Below are positions 41,903-49,076 of a DNA stretch of 64,000 bases, in pieces. Origin of the DNA: JAHEKO01 sp965212505 (GTDB taxonomy: Bacteria > Acidobacteriota > Thermoanaerobaculia > Multivoradales > JAHEKO01); assembly GCA_965212505.1 (NCBI GenBank), contig OZ243123.1, forward strand, positions 3,100,001 through 3,164,000, in the 5' to 3' direction. Position 1 is the first letter of the stretch. Every line of letters starts with the position of its first letter. The notes beneath the pieces were generated by a model that was not told the DNA's origin, made no database searches, and saw only the letters and a list, made by a program, of their open reading frames with translations. A program made the position numbers and the translations under genes.

Positions 41903-42915
41903 TAGTTGCTCCCCCCGCCGGACGCCTGGGGTACAGGTGAGACTCCGCCGAGATTCAGCAGCGGAACGATGCCCTCGAGATCGTCGTCCACGACGATCTT
42001 CTGCCCAGCCTGCGGCAGAACCTTCGCCATCGTCTCGAGGTAGATGCGCTTGCGCGTCACCTCCGGCGCCTTCCGATACTCAGCGTAGAGGGCGTTGAAA
42101 CGGGCCACGTCGCCCTCCGCGCGATTGACTCGATTCAGTGCGTACCCCTCGGCCTGTTGTACCGCCTGGCGCGCCTCGCCTTCGGCGCGCGGGATGAGCT
42201 TGTTGTACTCGGACTGCGCCTCGTTGATCAGTCGCTCCTTCTCCTGCTCGGCCTGGTTGACCTGATTGAACGAAGGCCTCACCGGGTCGGGAGGGTTGAC
42301 GTCCTGGAGCACCACCTGATCGACGCGGATGCCGGTCTCGTACTGGTCGGCCAGGTCCTGCAGCCCCAGCTTGACGAGGTCCTCGATCTCCTGCCGGCCG
42401 ACGGTCAGCACTTCGTTCACCGTGCGGTCGCCGACAACCTGGCGCATGACCGCCTCGCTCAGGTCGCGGAAGGTCTCCTCGACTGCACGCACGCGGAACA
42501 GGAACTTGTACTCGTCGATGATCCGATACTGAACCACCCACTCGACCACCGCCGCGTTGAGATCGCCCGTGAGCATGTTCGACTCGCTCTCGTAGCCGTC
42601 GTTCGTGAACTGACTGCGCACACTGGCGCGCACCGTTCGGAAACCGAACTCCTGCTTCAGCTGGCGCTGGACGGCAACCTTGAACAGGCGGTCGATGCCG
42701 AACGGGATTTTGAAGTTGAGCCCCGGCTGGGTGCTCTTGACGTAGCGACCGAGTCGCGTGATGACGCCGATCTCTTCGGGGTCGACCGTGTAGATCGAGC
42801 CCGACACTCCGACAATCAGGAGCAAGACCGGAATCAGCCACTTCAAGCCGCCGGTTGGCAGCTTGGGCATCTTCGGCATCTTGGGTAGGTCAACAACTGT
42901 GCGCGGTGGTTCCAT
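41902..42915 (-). CDS. hflK: Protease modulator HflK (SPFH domain)
   Basis: A 337-residue membrane protein. ATG 42915 is taken because GGAGG lies upstream and MEPPRTVVDLPKMPKMPKLP is a typical proline-rich cytoplasmic lead; the helix is KWLIPVLLLIVGVSGSIYTV. The SPFH core has DPEEIGVITRLGRYV, GLNFKIPFGIDRLFKV and the C-terminal helix FNQVNQAEQEKERLINEAQS. A minus-strand pair with hflC forms the FtsH cage. Divergent from the helicase gene at 42983. Confidence 0.95.
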   Translation of the reverse strand: MEPPRTVVDLPKMPKMPKLPTGGLKWLIPVLLLIVGVSGSIYTVDPEEIGVITRLGRYVKSTQPGLNFKIPFGIDRLFKVAVQRQLKQEFGFRTVRASVRSQFTNDGYESESNMLTGDLNAAVVEWVVQYRIIDEYKFLFRVRAVEETFRDLSEAVMRQVVGDRTVNEVLTVGRQEIEDLVKLGLQDLADQYETGIRVDQVVLQDVNPPDPVRPSFNQVNQAEQEKERLINEAQSEYNKLIPRAEGEARQAVQQAEGYALNRVNRAEGDVARFNALYAEYRKAPEVTRKRIYLETMAKVLPQAGQKIVVDDDLEGIVPLLNLGGVSPVPQASGGGSN

Positions 42916-42982
42916 GAGGCCTCCACACACTATCGCAATTCTCGGGCCGCAACGGGCTCGGAATCAGTATCCTGTGCGGGCA

Positions 42983-45391
42983 ATGGCGCCGCGTTTCGAC
43001 GAGGACAACCTGGTTCTGGAGCTCTCGGTCGCCGACCTGATCGACGCCCAACTGCGCCGCAACCTGGGCTTCGCGAATCGGGGCGGCTACGAGCGTCTCT
43101 GGATGGGCCAGGCGATTCACAGCCGGTACCAGGAGGAGGCGCTTCACCAGGACGCGACCTACCAGCGCGAGGTACCGATCTCACTCGAGATCGAGCATCG
43201 CGGCTGGCAGGTGCGAATCCAAGGGCGCGCCGATGGACTCCGCCGCGAAGACGAGACCCTCGTCGTAGAAGAGATCAAGTCGGTGCGCCGGGGTGGGCAG
43301 CTGGCGCCTCAGACGCGAGAGATCTACGAGCGACAGGCGCTGCTCTACGCCTGGATGCTCGCCCGGAATGGTGAGGAGCGCGTCCGCGCCGAGCTGATCC
43401 TGATCGAGATCGGCAGCGACTTCGCCGAACGCCAAGCGCTCGAGCTCGACGAGGCCACGATCGACGTGATCGTCCGCAAGCGCCTCAGTTCGCTGCTGCG
43501 CCGCTGGGAGAGCGACCGCCAGGCGGCCGCCGATCGCAAGGCCGCCGCACAGGCGCTCGAGTTTCCCTACCCGGCCCTCCGCCCGGGACAGGAGAGCATC
43601 CTCGAGGCGGTCGAGCGCGCACTCGTACAGCGCGAGCATCTCCTCCTCGAAGCACCCACCGGCATCGGCAAGACCGTGGCCACCGTGCTGCCAGCCCTCC
43701 GCTACGCGCTCGAACACGAGAAGCGGGTGTTCATCCTGACGGCCAAGACGCTCCAACAGAAGATGGCGACGCAGGTCCTCGAGCTGCTCAACACCGATCG
43801 CGCCTTCCGCTCGGTGCAGCTGCGCGCCAAGGCCAAGATGTGCGCCAACGGTGAGGTGCTCTGCCACGAGGAGTTCTGCTCCTTCGCCCGCGACTATTAC
43901 GCCAAGGTCCAACAGTCCGGGGTGCTTCACGAGCTCATGGCCGACCAGCCAACGCTCCTACCGGATGCGATCTTCGAGCGCGCGCGTGAACGCGAGGTCT
44001 GCCCCTTCGAGGTCAGTCTCGAGCTCACCGGGCGGGCTCAGGTGGTGGTCTGCGACTACAACTACGCTTTCGACCCGTACGTCTCGCTCACCGACTTCGC
44101 CGGCGACGCAGACCTGGGCGACACGATTCTGGTGATCGACGAGATCCACAACCTGGTGGACCGGGGGCGCGGCTACTACAGCCCCGAGCTCAGCGCGCTG
44201 GCGGCCGCGGGCGCCGCCGAGAGCCTCAAGCGGGGCCGAGCCTCGATCCACCAGCGGGCGGCGGGCATCTGCGCGAGCCTCGCTCGCCTGATCACGAGTA
44301 CGGTCGCCGGTGCGCTGGACGACTCCCCCGCCGGCGCCCGCGCGATCGAAGCGGTTTTGCCCGAGGACAACCTCTGGGCTCTTCGCTCGGCCTTCGACGA
44401 AGCGTTTGTCGACTACCTCGAGCATCAGCGGGAGACTTCGACCTTCCAGCCCGACGACCGGTTCGTTCGCCTCTACTTCGACTTCCTCCGCTTCCTCAAT
44501 GGCCTGGTCATCTCCGACTCCTCGGCCTTCAACCACTGTGTCGAGGTGGCCGGGCGAGACGACAAGATCCGCGTCTTGTGCAAAGACCCGGGCCGTTTCC
44601 TGGGCAAGGTACTGAATCGGACCCACTCGGCGGTCGGCTTCTCCGCAACCCTCTCGCCGCCCGAGTTCTACCGCGACCTGCTGGGCTTCGACGGGCAGCG
44701 GACCGGAACCGTAGAGCTGCCGAGCCCGTTCCCGCGGGAGAACCGCCGGGTGGTCATCGACGACTCGGTGTCGACCCTCTATCGGGAGCGCGACGAGAAC
44801 TACGCGCCGATCGCCCGCCAGTTGGGCGCGCTCGCCACCGCAGTGCCCGGCAACTGTCTAGCGCTCTTCCCGAGCTACTACTTCTTGGATCAGGTCCACC
44901 AGCGGATGGATGTCCCCGGCCGGCGTGTGCTGGCCCAGTCTCGCGGCCACAACGATCGGGAACGCGACGAGATCCTCGACGCGCTGCGGTCGCCGCTTCA
45001 GGGCGACTGCCTGCTCCTGGCGGTCGCCGGCGGCGTCTTCGCCGAAGGGGTCGATTACCCGGGCGACATGCTGAGCGCCGTCGCGATCGTCGGCCCGTGC
45101 TTGCCCGCGCTGACCCTCGACCAGGAGCTCCTCCGCGGCTACTACGAGGAGCGCTTCGAGCGCGGCTTCGAGTACGCCTTTGTGGTGCCGGGGATGACCC
45201 GCGTGGTGCAGGCGGCGGGACGACTGATCCGTTCGGCACAAGACGTCGGGGTGATCGCGCTCCTCGACCGCCGCTTTCTCCGTCCTCCGTACCGCGACCA
45301 CCTGCCCGGTGACTGGCTCGAGGAGGGTCGCCCCGAGGCACTGGTCTCGGACCCGTCAGCGGCGGCTCGAGACTTCTTCGCCGACGCCTAG
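42983..45391 (+). CDS. PD-(D/E)XK nuclease fused to XPD/Rad3-like iron-sulfur helicase
   Basis: An 802-residue protein starting MAPRFDEDNLVLEL at 42983 (frame open to 42863). Residues about 10-130 form a Cas4/RecB-like nuclease: H46, D84 (GRADGL), E97-I-K99 (VVEEIKS) and QALLY (118-122). The helicase has P-loop EAPTGIGKT (K229), four FeS-type cysteines C286, C293, C298 and C339, the DEIH box in VIDEIHNLV, SATLSPP and QAAGRLIRS. XPD-family helicases unwind 5' to 3' for DNA repair. The nuclease-helicase fusion resembles DinG/Cas4-like hybrids in many bacteria; the biological role is not fixed by context. Confidence 0.92.
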   Translation: MAPRFDEDNLVLELSVADLIDAQLRRNLGFANRGGYERLWMGQAIHSRYQEEALHQDATYQREVPISLEIEHRGWQVRIQGRADGLRREDETLVVEEIKSVRRGGQLAPQTREIYERQALLYAWMLARNGEERVRAELILIEIGSDFAERQALELDEATIDVIVRKRLSSLLRRWESDRQAAADRKAAAQALEFPYPALRPGQESILEAVERALVQREHLLLEAPTGIGKTVATVLPALRYALEHEKRVFILTAKTLQQKMATQVLELLNTDRAFRSVQLRAKAKMCANGEVLCHEEFCSFARDYYAKVQQSGVLHELMADQPTLLPDAIFERAREREVCPFEVSLELTGRAQVVVCDYNYAFDPYVSLTDFAGDADLGDTILVIDEIHNLVDRGRGYYSPELSALAAAGAAESLKRGRASIHQRAAGICASLARLITSTVAGALDDSPAGARAIEAVLPEDNLWALRSAFDEAFVDYLEHQRETSTFQPDDRFVRLYFDFLRFLNGLVISDSSAFNHCVEVAGRDDKIRVLCKDPGRFLGKVLNRTHSAVGFSATLSPPEFYRDLLGFDGQRTGTVELPSPFPRENRRVVIDDSVSTLYRERDENYAPIARQLGALATAVPGNCLALFPSYYFLDQVHQRMDVPGRRVLAQSRGHNDRERDEILDALRSPLQGDCLLLAVAGGVFAEGVDYPGDMLSAVAIVGPCLPALTLDQELLRGYYEERFERGFEYAFVVPGMTRVVQAAGRLIRSAQDVGVIALLDRRFLRPPYRDHLPGDWLEEGRPEALVSDPSAAARDFFADA

Positions 45392-45403
45392 CCGCGCCCG
45401 CAT

Positions 45404-45436
45404 GAAAAGAGCCCCGCGAACACGTTCGCGGGGCTT
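45404..45436. terminator. Hairpin terminator between convergent genes
   Basis: AGCCCCGCGAAC (45410-45421), two-base loop, GTTCGCGGGGCT (45424-45435) make a perfect 12-base stem. On the minus strand it is followed by CTTTTC, so it is a good rho-independent terminator for the ferredoxin operon running leftward; the plus-strand tail (TTGG) is weaker, though it may also end the helicase transcript. It lies 18 bases after the helicase stop. Confidence 0.8.
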
Positions 45437-45554
45437 GGAGGAGGAGGGAGGAGGGATCGAGTCCCTGACTCCACACGTTCCTACGGCCGAGCCGCCCGAG
45501 TCGTTCACTCGGTCTTGTGTCGATTCGTCCCAGCGGCGTGCAGCCGCCGGCGCA

Positions 45555-45749
45555 CTACCGGCTGTCTTCGCGACGGCGGTACTTGCTGAGGTGCTCTTCG
45601 ACGAGGCGATGGACGCCGATTCGCTGCAGCTCGGAGGAGAGACTCAGGATCTGATTGGCGCCCAGCGGGTGCTCTTTGTAGACGACCTCCAAGACGCGCT
45701 TGAGCGCCGCCTCGAGCTCCGGGTCGGTCGAGCTGGGGGCGTCAGCCAC
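45555..45749 (-). CDS. Small protein of unknown function
   Basis: A 64-residue protein (MADAPSSTDPELEAALKRVL ... EEHLSKYRRREDSR), largely helical, charged, with no membrane segment. It follows the ferredoxin gene and overlaps its stop by eight bases, so it is likely co-expressed and coupled to it. No family recognised. It ends the leftward transcript, about 120 bases before the hairpin terminator. Confidence 0.6.
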   Translation of the reverse strand: MADAPSSTDPELEAALKRVLEVVYKEHPLGANQILSLSSELQRIGVHRLVEEHLSKYRRREDSR

Positions 45750-46110
45750 GGCTCTCCGCCGCTTCGTGCATCTCCTCGGGATCGTAGTCGTAGAGGAGCG
45801 AACGGACGGTCATCTTCGGCGCCGCCTCGACACCCTCCTCCCAGCTCCACATGTCGATGGTCTCCCACGGACAGTAGCGGGCGCAGAGCTGGCAACCGAT
45901 GCACCGCATCAGGTCGACCTCCACGAGCTTCATGAAGTCCGGGTGTTCCGGCCCCGGCACGATCTCGATGCAATCCACCGGACAAAAGGCGATACACGCC
46001 TCACAGCCGGTACAGCCGGTCTGATCGATCACGGCGGTCTGCTTCGGCGGCTTTGGCCGCGGCGCCTTGTCGATCTCGATCTTTACCCGGTACGGAAAGT
46101 CATCACTCAT
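45742..46110 (-). CDS. 4Fe-4S dicluster ferredoxin
   Basis: A 122-residue protein with two complete CxxCxxCxxxCP sets (CTGCEACIAFCPVDCIE and CIGCQLCARYCPW), hence two [4Fe-4S] clusters for one-electron transfer. ATG 46110 is supported by AGGAG upstream; the frame to 46140 is not needed. A 25-residue N-terminal extension and a C-terminal helical tail (EEGVEAAPKMTVRSLLYDYD) flank the core. The redox partner is not encoded nearby. Confidence 0.92.
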   Translation of the reverse strand: MSDDFPYRVKIEIDKAPRPKPPKQTAVIDQTGCTGCEACIAFCPVDCIEIVPGPEHPDFMKLVEVDLMRCIGCQLCARYCPWETIDMWSWEEGVEAAPKMTVRSLLYDYDPEEMHEAAESRG

Positions 46111-46161
46111 GTGGAGGTCTCCTGAAATCGCGCGCACCATACCACGTGAGACAATCCCGCG

Positions 46162-46965
46162 ATGCGATCAGACGCCCTCGCGAAGCGCGTCGCCAAGTTC
46201 GTCGAGGATCCGAATGCGGACGACTTCGGTGCCCTCGCGCTGGCCCTCTTCTCCGAGGTCTACGCCGACGACGAGAGCTACCGCGCGGCCTGCGACCGGC
46301 AGGGCGCGAGCCCGGGCCGAGTCAACAGCTGGCGCGAGATTCCCGCGTCGCCGGCCGCACCGCTCGGGCCAGGCACCGAGCTTCAAGAGAGCGCAGCTCG
46401 CCGCGTCCTCGCAGGAGCGATGATCGGAGACCTCACCCGTCCACCGGTGCTCCTGACGGTTCCGGAGGGCGCAGACGGAGACCTGCGCGAGCCCTGCGCC
46501 TCGATCTCGGCCGATGTGAGCGGCGAGGGCTCTGCCGACTGCGCCCCCGACGGGCGGGTCGACGTCGGAGCGGCTCGCTCCTGGCTCGCGGCACGGCAAC
46601 GCGACGGCCGCCCCGCGGTCCTGGTCGCCACCGCCGCGGCCGCCGACCGCATCCTGAGCACGCTCGAACGCCAAGACCTCCTGTTCCAGCTCGCCTACGG
46701 AAGTCGTGCGATCGTGACGACTGCGGCGCCAGACGATCCGTCGGAAGCCGAGCTCGCGAAGCGCTTCGCCGCGCGGCTCTCCCTGGCACCGGACCGCGTC
46801 CTGCTGAGGCAAGGCTGGCCGGGCGTTCCCACCCCCGTCTTCCCGCCCGCGGCCGGAGCTTCCGACACATCCCCGGCATGGCTCCGCACGGTAGACCTGG
46901 AAGGAGCCCAGACCGTCTTCGATTTGACGATCCTCGACCGTCCCTTCCGGATCACCGCCAGCTAG
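46162..46965 (+). CDS. Protein resembling the N-terminus of LuxE-type acyl-protein synthetase
   Basis: A 267-residue protein. Residues about 15-65 (FGALALALFSEVYADDESYR, CDRQGASPGRVNSWREIPAS) match the opening of LuxE/long-chain acyl-protein synthetases (adenylate-forming enzymes). The rest is unlike the ATP-binding core of those enzymes: the Thr/Ser/Gly-rich ATP loop (S-G-T-T) is missing and only VLLTVPEGADGD and VLVATAAAADRILSTL hint at Rossmann-like strands. It is therefore an abbreviated or degenerate member, or a distant relative with another role. It is divergent from the ferredoxin gene with 51 bases between starts. Confidence 0.6.
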   Translation: MRSDALAKRVAKFVEDPNADDFGALALALFSEVYADDESYRAACDRQGASPGRVNSWREIPASPAAPLGPGTELQESAARRVLAGAMIGDLTRPPVLLTVPEGADGDLREPCASISADVSGEGSADCAPDGRVDVGAARSWLAARQRDGRPAVLVATAAAADRILSTLERQDLLFQLAYGSRAIVTTAAPDDPSEAELAKRFAARLSLAPDRVLLRQGWPGVPTPVFPPAAGASDTSPAWLRTVDLEGAQTVFDLTILDRPFRITAS

Positions 46966-47163
46966 CCTGCCGCATTCCGGATCGCCACTCGGACCTCCCG
47001 GCGACTGCTCGCGGGCTCCGGGGAGGGCGAATCGATTCTCTACGCCGAGCCGAAGCTCACCACTTGCGACTCGGTAGAAAAGCGCCAGGTCGCCTGAAAT
47101 CGGCGGTTCGAGAGGCTAGACCTCGCTGCGCTCGTTCGTGAACAGCGTCCCGAGCGATCCGAA

Positions 47164-47979
47164 CTAGCCGTCGATCAGATCGCTGATCGCCTTCTCGGGG
47201 CTACGCCAGTCGTTACCGACCAGGCGTCCGGCCTCCTCGCCGTCGACCCAGATGACACCGGTCGGCACCGAGCGGATGCCGAGCCGGCTCGCCTCGGCGT
47301 CACCGCTGAACTCCCGCTCGAGTCCGTAGAAGGCGAACTGGAGCTTCGAGCCGCGCGTCTGCTCGGCAACCTTCAGAATGCGCGGAACCATCTGCCCACA
47401 GGCCGGGCACCAGGTGCCGAAGAAGATCTGGACTCGCACCTCTTTGCCCTGAGCGCGCAGCTCCTCGACAACCGAGGCGTCCGGTGTGTAGAAACCGGCC
47501 CGCTGTTCGTATTCGGGACTGTCGTCGAAAATCGCCGCCGGGGTCTGGAAGCCCGAGATCGCCGGCTTCAGCTTGAGCCGCGCCGCGCGACCCTCGACGC
47601 TGAACACCACGTCGGAGCCGTCGACCGAGAAGCTCTCCTCCGACGCATAGGTCGGATTCGGCAGCAGATCGATCGAGCCGTCCTGCTTCTCGTTCATCTT
47701 GAGCAGGCTGACCTTCTCGACCGTGCGGAACCGCGGGCGAATCAAGACCGGCGCCGGCAGGTCGGAGGCGACGATCAACACGGCCTGGGCCGAGGACGAC
47801 CGATAGACGCGAGCGTCATCGATCATCGAGCCGTCGAGCTCGAGTAGATAGTCGCCGGTACGCGCGAACCCGTTCATCGGGCCGCCGGCCTGCGCGAAAA
47901 GCACGGGGGACGCGACCAGGGTCAGCGCCAGGAGGAGGATGGACGCACCGAGCGTCCGCTTGGATGGTGTCGCATGCAT
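47164..47979 (-). CDS. Secreted thioredoxin-fold protein with CxxC
   Basis: A 271-residue exported protein. ATG 47979 opens a signal peptide (SKRTLGASILLLALTLVASP); ATG 48000 is an alternative. A beta-rich domain (residues about 35-160) is followed by a thioredoxin domain with the redox pair FFGTWCPACGQMVPRILKVA and the cis-Pro at GIRSVPTGVIWVDG. It is likely a periplasmic thiol-disulfide protein, TlpA/ResA-like. The MauE-type gene upstream has a related end domain and is 88 bases away, same strand, so the two probably work together. Confidence 0.88.
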   Translation of the reverse strand: MHATPSKRTLGASILLLALTLVASPVLFAQAGGPMNGFARTGDYLLELDGSMIDDARVYRSSSAQAVLIVASDLPAPVLIRPRFRTVEKVSLLKMNEKQDGSIDLLPNPTYASEESFSVDGSDVVFSVEGRAARLKLKPAISGFQTPAAIFDDSPEYEQRAGFYTPDASVVEELRAQGKEVRVQIFFGTWCPACGQMVPRILKVAEQTRGSKLQFAFYGLEREFSGDAEASRLGIRSVPTGVIWVDGEEAGRLVGNDWRSPEKAISDLIDG

Positions 47980-48067
47980 GGCTGTTTCCCGAAGTGACAT
48001 CAACTCGAATTTTAACGACTGCAGCGCGCGCGCGCGCCCTCGGCTCGATTTCATCAGTTCAATACGC

Positions 48068-49042
48068 TCAATCTGCGAGATCCGTGCCCGACAACCGCCC
48101 AGCCTCCGTCGGCGGCAACCCGGGCCACGTTCCGACCACGGTGCCGCTCTCGACCAGGAAGGAGCGCGGCTGCTTGCGGTAGAGGGGACGGATCATGGCC
48201 AGTGGGACCTCGCGAATCTCGAACGGCGGCGCCCACTGCCAGTAGAACGCCTGTCGTTCCTCTTCGAGCGAGTCGGTCGCTAACCAGATCGTCGGCCCGT
48301 CGCCCAGAGCGGCCTCGGTGAGCCCTTCCATCCCGGCCAGAAGGTCCTCGTTGGCCAGGTTCGCGAGCACGACAACGTGGCGCCCCACCTGCAGCTGTGG
48401 CATCAAGATGTCGAGACAGACCCGCACGGTCTCCTCGGTGTCACGGCCGGCGCAGATGTCGGTGATCTCGACTCCGGGCTTGAGTCGGGTCGCCAGATCG
48501 TCGAGTGGCAACTCGGGCGCCTTCCACACAAAAACGACCGCAGCGACAGAGAGGGCCGCGACGACGGCGACCCGGAGTCGCTCCGCCGAAATGTGTCCCG
48601 GCCGCGCCAGAAAGGCCAGCAGCAGCGGCGGCACCAGCATCAGGAGGTCTTGCCAGAACGCCTCTGCCGGGGTCCTCGAGAGGAGGTTGCCGAAGCAGCC
48701 GCAGGTCGCCTCTTCGTCGACGATGCCGTTGGCAAATCGCCAATAGGCGCGGGCGTTCAGGAAGACGAACAGCCCCACCATCGCGGCGCTCGGCAGGAGC
48801 ACCCAGAGGCGTCGGAGCCCAAGAACGAGCGCCACTCCGAGCGCAACCTCCGCAACGATCATGATCACGCTCCAGACCGACGCCGGGAAGACGACGTCGA
48901 GCGCTTCGGTTTCGATCAGCTCGGCAAACGAGACCGGATCGAGCGCCTTCGCCCAGGCGGCGATGAGCAGCACGACTCCCAGGAGCACCCCTCCCAGGGT
49001 GCCCAACCAGAAGCGCCAGTCGGACCGGGTCTCGTGTGTCAT
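48068..49042 (-). CDS. MauE/DoxX-like redox membrane protein with C-terminal domain
   Basis: A 324-residue protein with a four-helix membrane part (WLGTLGGVLLGVVLLIAAWA, SVIMIVAEVALGVALVLGL, LLPSAAMVGLFVFLNARAYW and LLMLVPPLLLAFLA) carrying the CGCFGN motif near residue 110, as in MauE and DoxX-type proteins that assist disulfide formation. From about residue 195 there is a soluble thioredoxin-like domain of which the active CxxC is absent (DICAGRDTEETVRVCL has C-x12-C). It precedes the thioredoxin gene and may pass electrons to it. Confidence 0.83.
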   Translation of the reverse strand: MTHETRSDWRFWLGTLGGVLLGVVLLIAAWAKALDPVSFAELIETEALDVVFPASVWSVIMIVAEVALGVALVLGLRRLWVLLPSAAMVGLFVFLNARAYWRFANGIVDEEATCGCFGNLLSRTPAEAFWQDLLMLVPPLLLAFLARPGHISAERLRVAVVAALSVAAVVFVWKAPELPLDDLATRLKPGVEITDICAGRDTEETVRVCLDILMPQLQVGRHVVVLANLANEDLLAGMEGLTEAALGDGPTIWLATDSLEEERQAFYWQWAPPFEIREVPLAMIRPLYRKQPRSFLVESGTVVGTWPGLPPTEAGRLSGTDLAD

Positions 49043-49076
49043 CGATATGTCCTGACGAAGCTCTCGCCTGCAGCGA

